A stretch of DNA of 64,000 nucleotides from Unio delphinus (GCA_029339505.1 JAQISU010000097.1:4415001-4479000); one strand, 5' to 3'. Positions 1-11,949 are shown, numbered from the stretch's first letter. Translations and numbers: made by a program. The notes: generated by a model not told the origin, from the sequence alone.

Positions 1-75
1 AACAATATTAGATCCAAACAGTCCTAACAGTATTAGACCCAAACAGTCCTAACAATATTAGACCCAGACAGTCAT
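1..75. repeat. 25-bp tandem repeat, 3 copies
   Basis: Three consecutive 25-bp units contain the core ATTAGACCCAAACAGTC, with one to three mismatches each. The array touches the window edge, so its full length is unknown. Confidence 0.85.
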
Positions 76-179
76 ATCAATCTTGAGCAGTTCTGACAGA
101 TAGCAATATGAATCTAACGAGCAGGCAGAAAATAATATAAACTTCGTGGTTGAATTTTACTAACATTGACACATTCCAG

Positions 180-315
180 TGCCGACACTGGAAAGACATT
201 TTCCATTTTGAGTAAGGTTCTGGCCGACCCAAGATGTAACCTGGATCCAGTGACATTCAATTATCTCCCAAGCATTCAGATCAACATTACAAGGACTGCC
301 ATGAATGTAATCCAG
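180..315 (+). CDS. Putative internal coding exon of an unrecognised gene
   Basis: A 136-nt open segment sits between good splice signals. Upstream is TTTTACTAAC (a branch-point-like TACTAAC), then CATTCCAG at 172-179. Downstream is a CAG|GTAATG donor at 313-318. The frame entered through the third base of an AGT codon (178-180) gives about 45 codons from SADTGKTFS to TAMNVIQ with no stop. GC content is clearly higher than in the flanking AT-rich DNA. An N-glycosylation-type NIT occurs near the end. I do not recognise the protein family. No neighbouring exon could be joined with confidence, so the gene would have to extend outside the window or across long introns. The open frame continues into the intron to a stop at 361-363, so a simple ORF call would start and end in the wrong places. 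Confidence 0.45.
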
Positions 316-1876
316 GTAATGACATATGAAGAAATGCTAAAAATGCTCATAAAGACATTATGAATGCAACTTGTTAAAATGAATGGTCTAATTTAATGAT
401 AATGTATATGTTTTAATAGTAAAAAATGTAAATTTGATCAATAATTGTAATTTTTGTCCATTTGCATGCTAAAAATAAGGTTAATGAAATTCCTCTTTTG
501 AGGTCAAAACTCCTGAACTAATTTTGGAAATCTCCTAATTTGTTCTGACCTGACCTAACATTTCTGTCATATGTATAACCAATATCCTAAAGTTGGTTAT
601 TATTTATGTCACAACTTGTGCTTCATGCACCATAATAGGGATGAATTGTTTAATATGGTCAATGAACTTTGACTTCCTGATTTTATTAATTGTTTGGCTT
701 TTCATTCCATGAGAATAAATTTGATTATATATTACAAAGACAGCTTGACATATGAGTATTTCCTCCAATCTGCTGCCTTCATTTTAAGCATAGTTTAATA
801 TCATGTGTAATAACAGTTATCAGACCATGTTCCATTACAGTGAATGTTTAAAACAGAACATTGAATTATCAGCCACTAAGTCCTTATTTTAAAACTTGTA
901 ATGCAATCTGCCGCAATCTCAATCCATCACATGTACATCAACCATTGAATCTGTATTGTTTTCTGAAACAAAAATTCAATAAAGAATGAAAAATGATTAT
1001 ATCACCACTGTTTCACCCTCGAGTGATGAATAAAAGAGGGGTTTCATTGCAGGAAAATACAAATAATTGTTTAATAAAATTCTCATTCATTTGCTTTTAC
1101 TGTCAACAGTTCCCATAGCAACAATCAAAATAGTTTGATTGGTTTGCTGATAAGACAGACTATGTGTAAAGACAATTTATTGAGAATAAGCAGCATCTGA
1201 GGCACAAACTGAGAACCAGTCCAACAGATTATGTCTGATATCTGGAGAGACATCTAAAAATATTAATAAAATGAGCAACACATTACATTGTCAATATTAA
1301 TCTTTGTTTTTTTTTTTGTAGCTGAGATAGTGCTTAGTACACAATGTGCTTAAAAATCAATGTTGAAACTGCAGTTGAAAAAGAAATTTTTAAACCTAAA
1401 ACAAAATTAATTCAGAGATGAAATAAATGAAAAATGAAATGGCATTCATTCATATGTCTTTATTAACAATTTAGATAATTTTATTCATGTTAGAAAAAAA
1501 AGGCGCCCTAGCTGTTAATTGAGAATATTCAAGTGTAAAGAGCTATTTACAGATCCATCTGTTAATGTCAAACTTAACAATTATTCAACAATCAACTCCA
1601 AAGTGGAATAACAAAATTTGTAAAATATAATCAAAAGCCAATAAAATCTAATTTTATTGTGCAACAGTAAGAAAACATTTTTTGTTGGAGGGAGAGGGGG
1701 ATTTAATGATGTAGTACTTACCAGTTATTGCGTAGCTGGTGCTTTTCTAGGTGTAAAATGACCTTGACCCTATGATGAGATTTCATCCTTCCATTAGGCC
1801 AAATTAGAAGATTCCAGAACACTTTGCTTATGTACAATGTCCTTTATTTTTTTTTATTTTTTTAAACTAGTGGGAC
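316..1876. other. AT-rich unique DNA, no gene seen
   Basis: This is likely intron or intergenic DNA. It holds short poly-T/poly-A runs and no extended open frame. At 1703-1741 there is a short interspersed motif (a TACTTACC core followed by TATTGCGTAGCTG) that recurs at 2131-2163, 33041-33080 and 33381-33421. Confidence 0.5.
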
Positions 1877-2060
1877 ATCAGCATGTGACACAAGGAGGGT
1901 TTCTGACAATATCATCAGCATGTGACACAAGGAGGGTTTCTGACAATATCATCAGCATGTGACACAAGGAGGGTTTCTGACAATATCATCAGCATGTGAC
2001 ACAAGGAGGGTTGCTGACAATAGTTCAGCATGTGACACAAGGAGGGTTGCTGACAATAGC
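1877..2060. repeat. 37-bp minisatellite, 5 copies
   Basis: The unit contains GCATGTGACACAAGGAGGG. The first three copies are essentially identical. The last two share a T-to-G change in the GGGTTGCTGAC segment, so the copies fall into two subtypes. Copies of the motif described at 1703 and 2131 lie on either side. Confidence 0.95.
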
Positions 2061-2689
2061 AAGAGCTAAGTATTATGGCATTAAAGTTAGTTTTACACTT
2101 TCACATTTTAATATCAGTAATACAAAACCAACTGCTATTGCATAGCTGAATTATTATGTGAGGAGGATGACTATCCAGCAACTGTCATGTACTACAGAAG
2201 AGTACTGCTGGATGGTATTCACAGCAGTGATCATTTGGGCCATGCAATCATACCTAAGTAAAATATTCCTTCACTTTGAGCTTACAAGCATAGGTAAAAA
2301 TGAGAAGAAGGTCATCTGAGGTTGTAAAAATGTAGCTTTATCACATCCTTCAGACAAGACCCTTGTGGTAGTCCCATGAATATCCAGAAAGTCCCCTTGT
2401 GGAAATCCAATAAAGGGTCCAGACAGGCCCCTTGCAGTAGACCCTAAAGGGTCCACACAGAACGCTTGAGGAAGCAACAGCTTGAACCTCATGAGCTTCA
2501 TTTCATCATAGAAAGGTCCCTCTCAATACGGGACCGATAAGCTCTCCTCATAGGAAAAGCAACCCAACTCAAATAATGAAAGCTGATAGATCAGAGTCAA
2601 ACTATTTATGGGGAGAAACTTGTTACTCTTCTGCTTAGAGGCAAATAAATGCATAAAGCTCTAACTGGATACAAAAATTTAACTTTATC
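2061..2689. other. Unique DNA, no gene seen
   Basis: Contains the short interspersed motif at 2131-2163. At 2330-2480 there is a loose internal duplication around CCTTGTGG/GGGTCCA/CAGAC words. The minus-strand open frame here is short and shows no recognisable domain. Confidence 0.4.
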
Positions 2690-2935
2690 ATCCCCAACAC
2701 AGATACAACTGAGACAGGGTATCTCATTCAAAAGAGCAACTGATGGAAGCGCTTTGGTCCATGTGGGTTTGAGTCTCAGCTCATGGGTATTAAAGAAAAC
2801 TTTCCAGTAGTTTTTTGTGGGATGGTGGTTCTTCCTGGGGTGTTCATGGGTTCTTCCTCCAACAAATATACTGGCCGCCATGTCACATGTACTGAAAGAT
2901 GGCATTAACCCCACAAAAACAAAGCAGATATCCTT
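2690..2935 (+). mobile_element. SINE family 1, diverged copy
   Basis: It matches the body of the tRNA-derived SINE seen intact at 37377-37635. It has the B-box-like GTGGGTTTGAGTCTCAG, the GGTGGTTCTTCC and TGGGTTCTTCCTCC blocks, ACTGGCCGCCATGT, and an end resembling GATGGCATTAA. The A-box region is strongly diverged and the terminal AAC tail is reduced to CACAAAAACAAA. This is the oldest-looking copy in the window. Confidence 0.75.
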
Positions 2936-3039
2936 GTGCTGAATGCATCTGGATATAGTTTAAACTGTTTGCATCCTTGCTTCTAACTTATCATTATCAC
3001 GGGACATGTTTCCAAGGCGTCTCAACTTGTAAAAAGCTG

Positions 3040-3680
3040 AATATTACCAGGCAATGGCAACCAAGTAAATTATAAAATGGTAAATAATACCATGTAACAG
3101 CAATCAAGTAAATTATAAAATGGTAATTAGTACCATGTAACAGCAATCAAGTAAATTATAAAATGGTAATTAGTACCATGTAACAGCAATCAAGTAAATT
3201 ATAAAATGGTAAATAGTACCATGTAACAGCAATCAAGTAAATTATAAAATGGTAATTAGTACCATGTAACAGCAATCAAGTAAATTATAAAATGGTAAAT
3301 AGTACCATGTAACAGCAATCAAGTAAATTATAAAATGGTAATAAGTACCATGTAACAGCAATCAAGTAAATTATAAAATGGTAATTAGTACCATGTAACA
3401 GCAATCAAGTAAATTATAAAATGGTAAATAGTACCATGTAACAGCAATCAAGTAAATTATAAAATGGTAATTAGTACCATGTAACAGCAATCAAGTAAAT
3501 TATAAAATGGTAAATAGTACCATGTAACAGCAATCAAGTAAATTATAAAATGGTAATTAGTACCATGTAACAGCAATCAAGTAAATTATAAAATGGTAAA
3601 TAGTACCAGGCAATATCAACCAAAATAAATTATAAAATGGTAAATAGTACCAGGCAATATCAACCAAAATAAATAAAAAA
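3040..3680. repeat. 43-bp minisatellite, about 14-15 copies
   Basis: The units contain CATGTAACAGCAATCAAGTA and AAATTATAAAATGGTAA. Two subtypes (AATTAGTACC and AAATAGTACC) largely alternate, suggesting an 86-bp two-unit expansion. The last two copies are diverged (CAGGCAATATCAACC). Confidence 0.95.
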
Positions 3681-4036
3681 AAATTGATTATTCTAACCAG
3701 AAGTAAATAATGCATGTGATTGTGCCTCACCATTACTTGTTATTTACACAGTAGTGCAAAATCAACTTAAAATAGAGAAGATATTAATATGCATAGGGTT
3801 TGTTTTGGTCTAGCAGCTCAAATTATAATCTTGTCAGTGATGATCTACGATTGCAATGGCTTGGAGAAAAAGCAATTTTACCCTTGGAGGGTTTTGTCAG
3901 ATTGTATTAAGTACAAAGGATGCTTTATTTTCAATGCCTGACCAATTGTTGCACCTTATAACAGAATCTATAACCATTAATCCTATTCATTTTAGCTGTA
4001 TGCATTATAGGAGCCATCACAAGCAACACAGTTTTT
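3681..4036. other. Unique AT-rich DNA
   Basis: A 60-codon open frame at 3856-4038 has no splice context or recognisable domain. I do not call it a gene. Confidence 0.4.
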
Positions 4037-4660
4037 AGTCAGTGGAATCTCACTAAAAAGTCCTTCAAAATAACACTGCCCATCAATACAAGTCCTTCAA
4101 AACGCCACTATGCAATACCTCACTATAAAATCATTTAGTATACCACTATATCTCACCACAAAGTCCCACCAAATAATATGTCACTAAAAAGTAATTTAGT
4201 ATATAACTGCACCTCACCAGTCCTTCAAAGTATTATTACCTCACTAAAAATCAGTTAGCATACCACTGCATCTCACCATAAAGTCCCCCTAAATAATACT
4301 ACCTCACTTTAAAATCAGTTAGCATACCAATGCACCTCACCATAAAGTCCCTCTAAATAATACTACCTTACTTTAAAATCAGTTAGCATACCACTGCACC
4401 TCACAATAAAGTCCCCCTAAATAATACTACCTCACTTTAAAATCAGTTAGCATACCAATGCACCTCACCATAAAGTCCCTCTAAATAATACTACCTCACT
4501 TTAAAATCAGTTAGCATACCAATGCACCTCACCATAAAGTCCCTCTAAATAATACTAACTCACTTTAAAATCAGTTAGCATACCACTGCACCTCACCATA
4601 AAGTCCCTCTAAATAATACTACCTCACTTTAAAATCAGTTAGCATACCAATGACCTCACC
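4037..4660. repeat. 64-bp minisatellite with degenerate 5' copies
   Basis: From about 4270 there are regular 64-bp units with TCACCATAAAGTCCCTCTAA, then TTTAAAATCAGTTAGCATAC. Upstream, 4037-4270 holds looser copies sharing the AAAGTCC and CTCACTA words. The core AAAGTCC is shared with the next array, so the two have a common origin. Confidence 0.9.
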
Positions 4661-4930
4661 ATAAAGTCCTTTAAAATAACAATGCCCATCACTTAAAGTC
4701 CTTTAAAATAACAATGCCCATCACTTAAAGTCCTTTAAAATAACAATGCCCATCACTTAAAGTCCTTTAAAATAACAATGCCCCTCACCATAAAGTCCTT
4801 TAAAATAACAATGCCCCTCACCATAAAGTCCTTTAAAATAACAATGCCCATCACTTAAAGTCCTTTAAAATAACAATGCCCCTCACCATAAAGTCCTTTA
4901 AAATAACAATGCCCATCACTTAAAGTCCCT
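4661..4930. repeat. 32/33-bp minisatellite, about 8 copies
   Basis: Units carry AAAGTCCTTTAAAATAACAA followed by TGCCC. A 33-bp form has CTCACCATAAAG and a 32-bp form has ATCACTTAAAG. It directly continues the 64-bp array and probably derives from half of that unit. Confidence 0.9.
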
Positions 4931-5720
4931 ACAAATACCACTACTGACTATCCCTATCTAGTGCATTCTGGGATACTATTATTACTATCATTATTCTTGT
5001 GGTATCATAAATATTAAGAGTGTTTCCATTGCTTTGAATATTCAAATGACACATTTTTCCCATTTATAAACAGAAATTCTCATTTACAACAAATTGTTTA
5101 TTTATAAACTTTCTGTGTTTTATATCTCATGCTGTTAAAATGTTAGAAAATATTTGCCCTTTATTCCATCCCTAATATCTGCCTTATACAGCTATTACAT
5201 AATTAGCAATGACGGAAAAATAATTCATCACATGTGTTGGTATGAGAAATTCAACTCTTAGGATCAGGATTTGTGGGCAGTATTGCATATCCACAAATTC
5301 TGACCTTCTGATAGGATTCCCCAACCTTACATCATTGCATCCGATGGAACCTATTAATTTTGTGCATGCTTCACACATGAGATAAAAACTGATGTCATAT
5401 TCCCTTATGTGCATGCTTCACAAGTGAGACAAAAAAGTGATAAGTCCTGAACTTATAAAGGCAAATAGTAGTCTCTGACCTGATGTCACATAATGTACTG
5501 TACCAGTATGTATGTTGTTTGTGTTCTTGTGATCTCCCCAATATCTGCCAGTGCATTATCCAACATCTGATATTCTGGTTTTGCATGCCGTTTGTTTGCT
5601 GATGATTGTGAAGATGGTAATAGTGGTGGTGGTGAGACAGACGTTACCTACTATCAATTGTCATCTCTAAACATAATAGAAAACTATTTGATCCATGTAC
5701 CAAACTGATGTGCGTGTGTG
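4931..5720. other. Unique DNA, no gene seen
   Basis: AT-rich. Two overlapping minus-strand open frames (5184-5586) contain a direct repeat of TGTGCATGCTTCACA (5360 and 5409) and no recognisable domain. Confidence 0.4.
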
Positions 5721-6020
5721 TTTAGGATTTTTAACGTAGCTTTTTTTTAAAAATCACTAAGATGTCTGCATTAAGGCAATTTATAGTGAAGTCTAGCACT
5801 GGGACATCATGCTGCAGACATGTAGCATAATGTCCCACCCAGTCACATTATCCCGACACCAGGCCGACCAGTCCTAACAGTACCCGCTTAATGCTGAGTG
5901 CCAAGCGAGGCAGCTGTTAGTACCATTTTTGTAAGTCTTTGGTATGAGTCAGCCAGGGATCAAACCCACAACCTCCTGCTTCTGCGACAGACGCTCTAAC
6001 CACTAAGGCTCCAGAGTGGT
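5721..6020 (-). mobile_element. SINE family 2, diverged copy
   Basis: This is the reverse complement of the SINE at 59780-60093. It shows the same 3' end (AATCCTAAA after an A-rich stretch), the same middle (GACATCATGCTGCAGACATG, TCACATTATCC, CAGGCCGACCAGTCCTAAC, GGCAGCTGTTAGTACCATTT), and a tRNA-like head on the minus strand with TTAGTGGTTAGAGCG and a B box decayed to GGGTTTGATCCC. No clear target-site duplication was found. Confidence 0.85.
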
Positions 6021-6539
6021 CGCCAAACGGATGTTAAATACCTGCCATTCATTGCACTTTAGTGGGGATTGTTCAAAACTAGTTGCAATGTTAATAAATG
6101 CGCTGGTTCTATATCATGAGTAATGTTAGACCAAACTTTTATAGTTACTGGCCTATGATAATGAACCGGCAATTTAGGTCAGGTACCAGACAAATTCAAA
6201 CATGTGAACCCTTCCTTGGTGAATTCTCTTCATGGTGAGTGGAATGACATACAGATATGGAATATCAAACTAATATCAAATATATCAAACTAGAACCACA
6301 TTGATGGTACATTGACACTAATATCATGCTTTTTTATGTATTTCCAAATTTTTAACAATAGTTTCTGAAACATTTCCCATTCACCTACAGTGATTAAACA
6401 GCTGAAGCCTGAAATCTGTATTATCCATCTTCCAGATAAACTTGCATATGTAAAACATTTCTAACACTGTAATAAAAATATTTGAATATTTTACCTTCTG
6501 ACTACAACATGTCACCACAAGACAGATGTCTGAAAATAA
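6021..6539. other. Unique DNA, no gene seen
   Basis: AT-rich with no open frame of note. A small local duplication ATATCAAACTA occurs near 6265 and 6285. Confidence 0.4.
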
Positions 6540-6660
6540 AAACTCTTCTGTACTGACTGGTCACCTGCCTCAGGGAGTCCTTGGGAAAGGCACTTGGCTC
6601 CCATTTTCTTGGCCTGACATACGGTACCCAATATGTTAAAAGTTTTATTAACCACCCCAA
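6540..6660 (+). mobile_element. SINE tail fragment (third type)
   Basis: It shares an ordered set of words with 57205-57310: GACTGGTCACC-like, GGAAAGGCACTTGGCTCCC, TTTTCTTGGCCTGACATA, then TTAAAAGTT. This looks like the conserved tail of a tRNA-derived SINE whose head is lost. Family identity is inferred from the two-copy comparison only. Confidence 0.5.
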
Positions 6661-6935
6661 TCCCAACAAAAAATTGCTACTTATTGGTCAAGTAGACCTT
6701 TAAGTGTGCTGAATTTCTATCTTGCAAATAGAACAGACATACACGTGGACAGACAGATGGAGGAATGGATAAACTCTCAGGGTATTACAATATTCCTGTC
6801 ACAGTTCATCACTCAGATTTCACTCTATCTCAAAATTTGCCATATCCAAATGGATTCCACTCTGTTCTCTAATTTGATCCCACAAAAAATGGAAATGTTC
6901 ATTAAAGAAGCTAATACTGCATCTGGCCAGTAATA

Positions 6936-6985
6936 ATTATAAAATGTAATAATTATAAAATGTAATAATTATAAAATGTAATAAT
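6936..6985. repeat. 16-bp repeat, 3 copies
   Basis: Three consecutive units of TAATAATTATAAAATG. Confidence 0.9.
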
Positions 6986-7077
6986 GATACGATTGTGGCA
7001 AATAATTAGAAGAGAGGCAAAATTAAGTTCATTTAAATGAATACAAAGCTCATGGCCCTAGAATGTAGCTTCATCAA

Positions 7078-7133
7078 CTGTACAAATATAACTGTACAAA
7101 TATAACTGTACAAATATAACTGTACAAATATAC
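7078..7133. repeat. 14-bp repeat, 4 copies
   Basis: Four consecutive units of TGTACAAATATAAC. The last ends in ATACAC. Confidence 0.9.
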
Positions 7134-7739
7134 ACAGTTTATTATGACAGTGATAAATGTCATTGATATACAATCCGTACAATGTTTCTAAATTGAATAA
7201 GGGAAAAACATTGTCTTCTTAGTTACAATTTACGAAAATGAAAACTTAATGAAAGCTGTTTTCATTTAATTCTTAATGATTGTATTTGTTAAGATTTCCT
7301 TTCTGTAAATTCATTGTTAAATTCATTTGGAAACTAGAAACAAATGAACAAGTTAAGTATGAAGTTGGCATTTAACTTAAAACGTTTTAAATGCAAAGAG
7401 AAAGAATAGTTATTTCCAAAAAGGTGAACTTTTCTATATTGTAGCTATGAAATTGGAAATTGTGTGTTGTTATACTTTCCAAACTTCTAACCACTTTCAT
7501 GCATGTCAAAGACAAGAGTCCTATGTGGTTCTAATATCATTCAAATGGGTTAGTTAATGGAGTTGGGAACACTAAAAAAAACCCAGCACAGTATATTTTA
7601 TATAAGACAAATGTGATAGGGATTGACTGGTTTAAAGTCAAGAGACATTGATGCTAGATCCTCTATAGTTTAAAAAAAGGGTTGGGGTTTGGAGGCATCC
7701 AAAAAATGCATCTCATCAGATGAAACATCGATGCAAACA
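7134..7739. other. Unique AT-rich DNA, no gene seen
   Basis: No open frame, splice pair or repeat structure stands out. Confidence 0.4.
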
Positions 7740-8100
7740 TGATATCTTCATTCTAATGAAACCAGAAAGCTCCACGCATGGAAACCCAAGATGAGTCGTG
7801 GAAACCAGGATAAATTCCATCCATGGACACCTGGACAAATAAGTCATAAAAACCAGGAAACATTAAAGCCACAGAAATCAGGATAAACTACAGCCATGGA
7901 AACTTGGAGGACACGTTCCTGCCATGAAAACAGGAATCAACTCCTGCCTGGAAACCTTGAGGATAAGTTCAAACCATGGAAACCTATAGAGATAGGATCT
8001 GGATATCAAAACCCAGAGGATAAGCACAAAAAATGGAAATCAGGATAAGTTTCAGCGTGGATACCTGGTTAAGCTCCAGCCATGAAAAAAAACAGCATAA
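7740..8100. repeat. Degenerate ~35-bp tandem repeat
   Basis: About ten imperfect units built on CCATGGAAACC followed by a GGATAA(A/G) word, with variable spacing (about 30-40 bp). The decay suggests an old array. Confidence 0.65.
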
Positions 8101-8393
8101 ACTGCCTGTCTGCCTGCAAATTAAACCTGTTGCTGATTAAAAGAGTACATCTTTTGAGAAGAGATACATGTTGCATACCTTTTCATTAGGGTCAGGTGTC
8201 ATTCAGTATTTAAAATCTTGTATGTAGAGTCATTTTCAGTTTATGCAACATCTGCATACAGCTTCTTTTTCATTCCCTATTCATCAGGCTGCAACATTTA
8301 CCAAAATTTTTAAACATAAATTACATTATACAATAACTGAAATTATTCCGTTTAATAAAATTTATAAGAAACTCAAACTTTTGACTGATCCAC
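8101..8393. other. Unique DNA flanking a LINE insertion
   Basis: AT-rich flank. It ends at the left copy of the 13-bp target-site duplication (8394-8406). Confidence 0.5.
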
Positions 8394-8406
8394 ACATTAG
8401 ACTTAA

Positions 8407-11169
8407 GAGAGTGACGCACCCCACACGCAGGGAGTAGGCTTCATGCTGTCCAAGCAGGCACAGAGGGCACTGATTGGATGGGAGGCGCACGGCCCCAGGA
8501 TCATCACGGCATACTTCCGAACTAAGAAGAGGAAGATCAAAATGAACGTTGTCCAGTGCTATGCCCCAACGAACGACAGTGAAGAGGAGGACAAAGACCA
8601 GTTTTACAGCAGACTGCAGAAGATCCTCGAGACCTATCCGGACAAGGACGTCGCCATCCTCATGGAAGATGTCAACGCCAAGATTGGGTCTGACAACACT
8701 GGATACGAACCATTCATGGGCACCCACGCCCTGGGAGAGATGAATGAGAATGGAGAGAGATTTGCAGACCTGTGTGCACTCAACAGCCTGGTCATTGGAG
8801 GCAGCATCTTTCCTCACAAGTGGATCCACAAGAATACATGGGTATCGCCAGACAGCGCGACAGAGAACCAGATTGACCACGTTTGCATTAGCAAGAAGTT
8901 CAGAAGATCCCTGCAGGACGTTAGAGTGAGAAGAGGAGCAGACGTGGCGTCCGACCATCACCTGGTGGTGGCCAAACTGAAGCTGAAGCTGAAGAGAAAC
9001 CAGATGGAAGCGTCAGACAGAAGAGTCAAGTACAACGTCAGCCTTCTGAAAGACCCCAAGATAAGACAAGAGTTTGGTCTGACGCTGAAGAACAAGTTTG
9101 AAGTGCTTCAGGAACTTTTTCAAGAAGAAGAAGACAGTGTACTCAACAGTTTGCAGATAGTGAAAGAAACACTAAGAGCATCATGCCAAGAAGTAGTGGG
9201 GCCAAGGAAATACCAGCAGAAAGAGTGGATCACAGCAGAGACCTTGACCAAAATCGAAGACAGGAAGAGGAAGAAGACAGTAGTCTACAACAGTAGAACC
9301 AGAGCAGCGAAGGCCAAGGCTCAAGAAGCTTATGCAGAAGCCCACAGAGTAGTGAAGAGAAACATCAAGAAGGACAAGAAAGAGTACATAGATGGACTGG
9401 CAGCTGAGGCGGAGCAGGCAGCGTACAGCGGTAACATGAAACAGCTGTACGACATCACCAGACGACTCTCCGGGAATTTCAGCAAACCAGAAAGACCTGT
9501 CAAGGACAAGCAGGGGAATACCATCAACAGTTTAGACCAGCAGATGAACAGATGGGCAGAGCATTTTGAGGATCTCCTGAACAGGCCAGCATCCACGAAC
9601 CCCCCAGACATCGAACCAGCTAACGTGGATCTCCCGATCAATTGCGAGAAACCGACCAGAGACGAGATCAGGAAGGCCATCACCCTGATAAAGAGCGGGA
9701 AGGCGGCTGGACCCGATGACATCCCAGCAGAGGTGCTAAAGGCAGACCTGAATGCGTCAGTGGAGATGCTGTACCCACTCTTTGAGAGGATTTGGGAGGA
9801 AGAAGACGTACCGGCAGACTGGAAGGAAGGTTACCTGATCAAACTTCCCAAGAAAGGCGACCTCAGCAACTGTAACAACTACAGGGGCATCACACTCCTA
9901 TCTGTGCCAGGGAAGGTCTTCAACCGAGACCTCTTGGAAAGGATGAAGGCAACCGTGGATGCACAGCTGCGAGATGAGCAAGCAGGCTTCCGGCAGAACA
10001 GATCCTGCACAGACCAGATTGCGACGCTCCACATCATAGTCGAACAGTCCCTAGAGTGGAACTCCCCGTTGTACATCAACTTCATCAACTATGAGAAGGC
10101 GTTCGACAGCATGGATCGAGAAACCTTCTGGAAACTCCTTCGGCACAATGGCATCCCAACCAAGATGGTCAACCTAATCAGGAACTCCTACGGCGGCATG
10201 TCCTGCAGAGTTATCCATGGAGGGCAGCTCACAGACAGCTTCCAGGTGTGAACTGGAGTCCGACAAGGATGCTTGTTATCACCGTTTCTCTTCCTCCTCG
10301 CCATCGACTGGATTATGAAGACGTCCACCAGCGAGTGCAGGAACGGAATTCAGTGGACTTTGTGGAGCCAGCTAGACGACTTGGATTTTGCCGACGACCT
10401 TGCACTCCTTTCACACAGCAAACAGCAGATGCAAGAAAAGACAAACGTTGTGGCAGCCACGTCTTCACAAGTTGGTCTCAACATCCACGAGGACAAGACC
10501 AAGATCCTGAAGATCAACTCCACAAGTACTGAACCAGTCACCCTGAATGGAAGTCCCCTGGAGGAAGTGCAGTCCTTCACCTACCTGGGTAGCATCATTG
10601 ACCAGCAGGGCGGTACTGACGCAGACGTCAAGGCAAGGATCGGCAAAGCAAGAGCCGCCTTCATCCAGCACAAGAATATCTGGACCTCCAAAGAGCTGTC
10701 CTTGACCACCAAGATCCGACTGTTCAACTCCAACGTGAAGTCAGTCTTACTGTATGGAGCAGAGACCTGGAGAACGACCAAGACCACCATCAGGAAAGTC
10801 CAGACCTTCATCAGCAGCTGCCTCAGAAGGATTCTCCGGATCCGCTGGCCTGACACCATCAGCAATACCAATCTTTGGGAAAGGACCTTCCAACTTCCTG
10901 CTGAAGAAGAAATCAGGAAGAAGAGATGGGGCTGGATAGGGCACACCCTACGAAAACCGCCAACCAGTATCACCAGGCAGGAGCTGAGGTGGAACCCACA
11001 AGGCAAGCGGAAGAGAGGCCATCCAAGAAACACCTGGCGACGCAACCTCCAGGCTGACACCACCAAGATGGGCTACACCTGGAACCAGCTAGAAAAAATG
11101 GCCCAGGACAGAGGACTCTGGAGATCTGTAGTTGGCGGCCCATACCCTGATAGGAGTGATGGGCAGTGA
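8407..11169 (+). pseudogene. LINE endonuclease/reverse transcriptase, truncated, one in-frame TGA
   Basis: The frame is open from the truncation point (8407). The first ATG, 8443, is internal and is not the true start; residues below count from it. The apurinic-like endonuclease half retains the VNAKIG region (residues 77-82, preceded by MED where GD is usual), QIDH (143-146) and SDH (170-172). It lacks the N-terminal part with the first catalytic residues. The reverse transcriptase begins near residue 418 (GKAAGPDDIP). It has the AGFR motif at 514-517, motif A at 546-553 reading NFINYEKA, and motif C FADD at 649-652. In motif A, Asn549 (10087-10089) replaces the catalytic Asp. A TGA at 10249-10251 interrupts the frame just before TGVRQGC, and reading resumes in the same frame to a TGA at 11167-11169. 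The C-terminal region ([22 protein letters not shown]-like) is complete. With truncation, the stop and the lost Asp, it cannot encode an active enzyme. Confidence 0.92.
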
Positions 11170-11186
11170 ATGTGAATGAAATGAAA
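8407..11186 (+). mobile_element. 5'-truncated RTE-like non-LTR retrotransposon with target-site duplication
   Basis: The insertion is bounded by an exact 13-bp direct repeat, ACATTAGACTTAA, at 8394-8406 and 11187-11199. Between them lies a GC-richer block that is coding from its first base. The 5' end begins inside the endonuclease domain, so the copy is truncated, as is usual for target-primed reverse transcription. The 3' end follows the stop codon by only 17 bp and consists of short GAATG/GAAATGAAA repeats. One APE-RT reading frame, no C-terminal zinc knuckle and a very short repetitive 3' end fit the RTE superfamily. The clade assignment needs a phylogeny. The perfect duplication suggests a fairly recent insertion. 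Confidence 0.92.
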
Positions 11187-11949
11187 ACATTAGACTTAAA
11201 GCTGATATCTATTTATATGTAAACCATGGACAACAAACATGTGATATCACACTCACCTTGCATTCGCTTCATTCACCCTATATTAATTAGTGATACTGCA
11301 CTCACCTTGCATTCACTTCACTCATAATATTTTAATTAGTGATACTGCACTCACCTTGCAGTCACTTCATTCACCCTATATTAATTAGTGATACCTTGCA
11401 GTCACATCATTCACCCTAAATTAATTAGTGATACTGCACTCACCTTGCAGTCGCTTCATTCACCCTATATTAATTAATGATACTGCACTCACCTTGCAGT
11501 CACTTCATTCACCCTGTATTAATTAGTGATACCTTGCAGTCGCTTCATTCACCCTATATTAATTAGTGATACTGCACTCATCTTGCAGTCGCTTCATTCA
11601 CCCTGTATTAATTAGTGATACCGCACTAACCTTGCAGTCGCTTCATTCACCCTATATTAATTAGTGATACCTTGCAGTCGCTTCATTCACCCTATATTAA
11701 TTAGTGATACTGCACTCACCTTGCAGTCATTTCATTCAGCCTATATTAATTAGTGATAATGCACTCACCTTGCAGTCGCTTCATTCACCCTATATCAATT
11801 AGTGATACTGCACTCACCTTGCAGTCACTTCATTCACCCTATATTAATTAGTGATAATGCACTCACCTTGTAGTCACTTCATTCACCCTATATTAATTAG
11901 TGATACTGCACTCACCTTGCAGTCACTTCATTCACCCTATATTAATTAG

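Noticed and set aside
8362..8961. 199-codon minus-strand open frame over the LINE
   Set aside because: It is antisense to the clearly homologous endonuclease frame on the plus strand.
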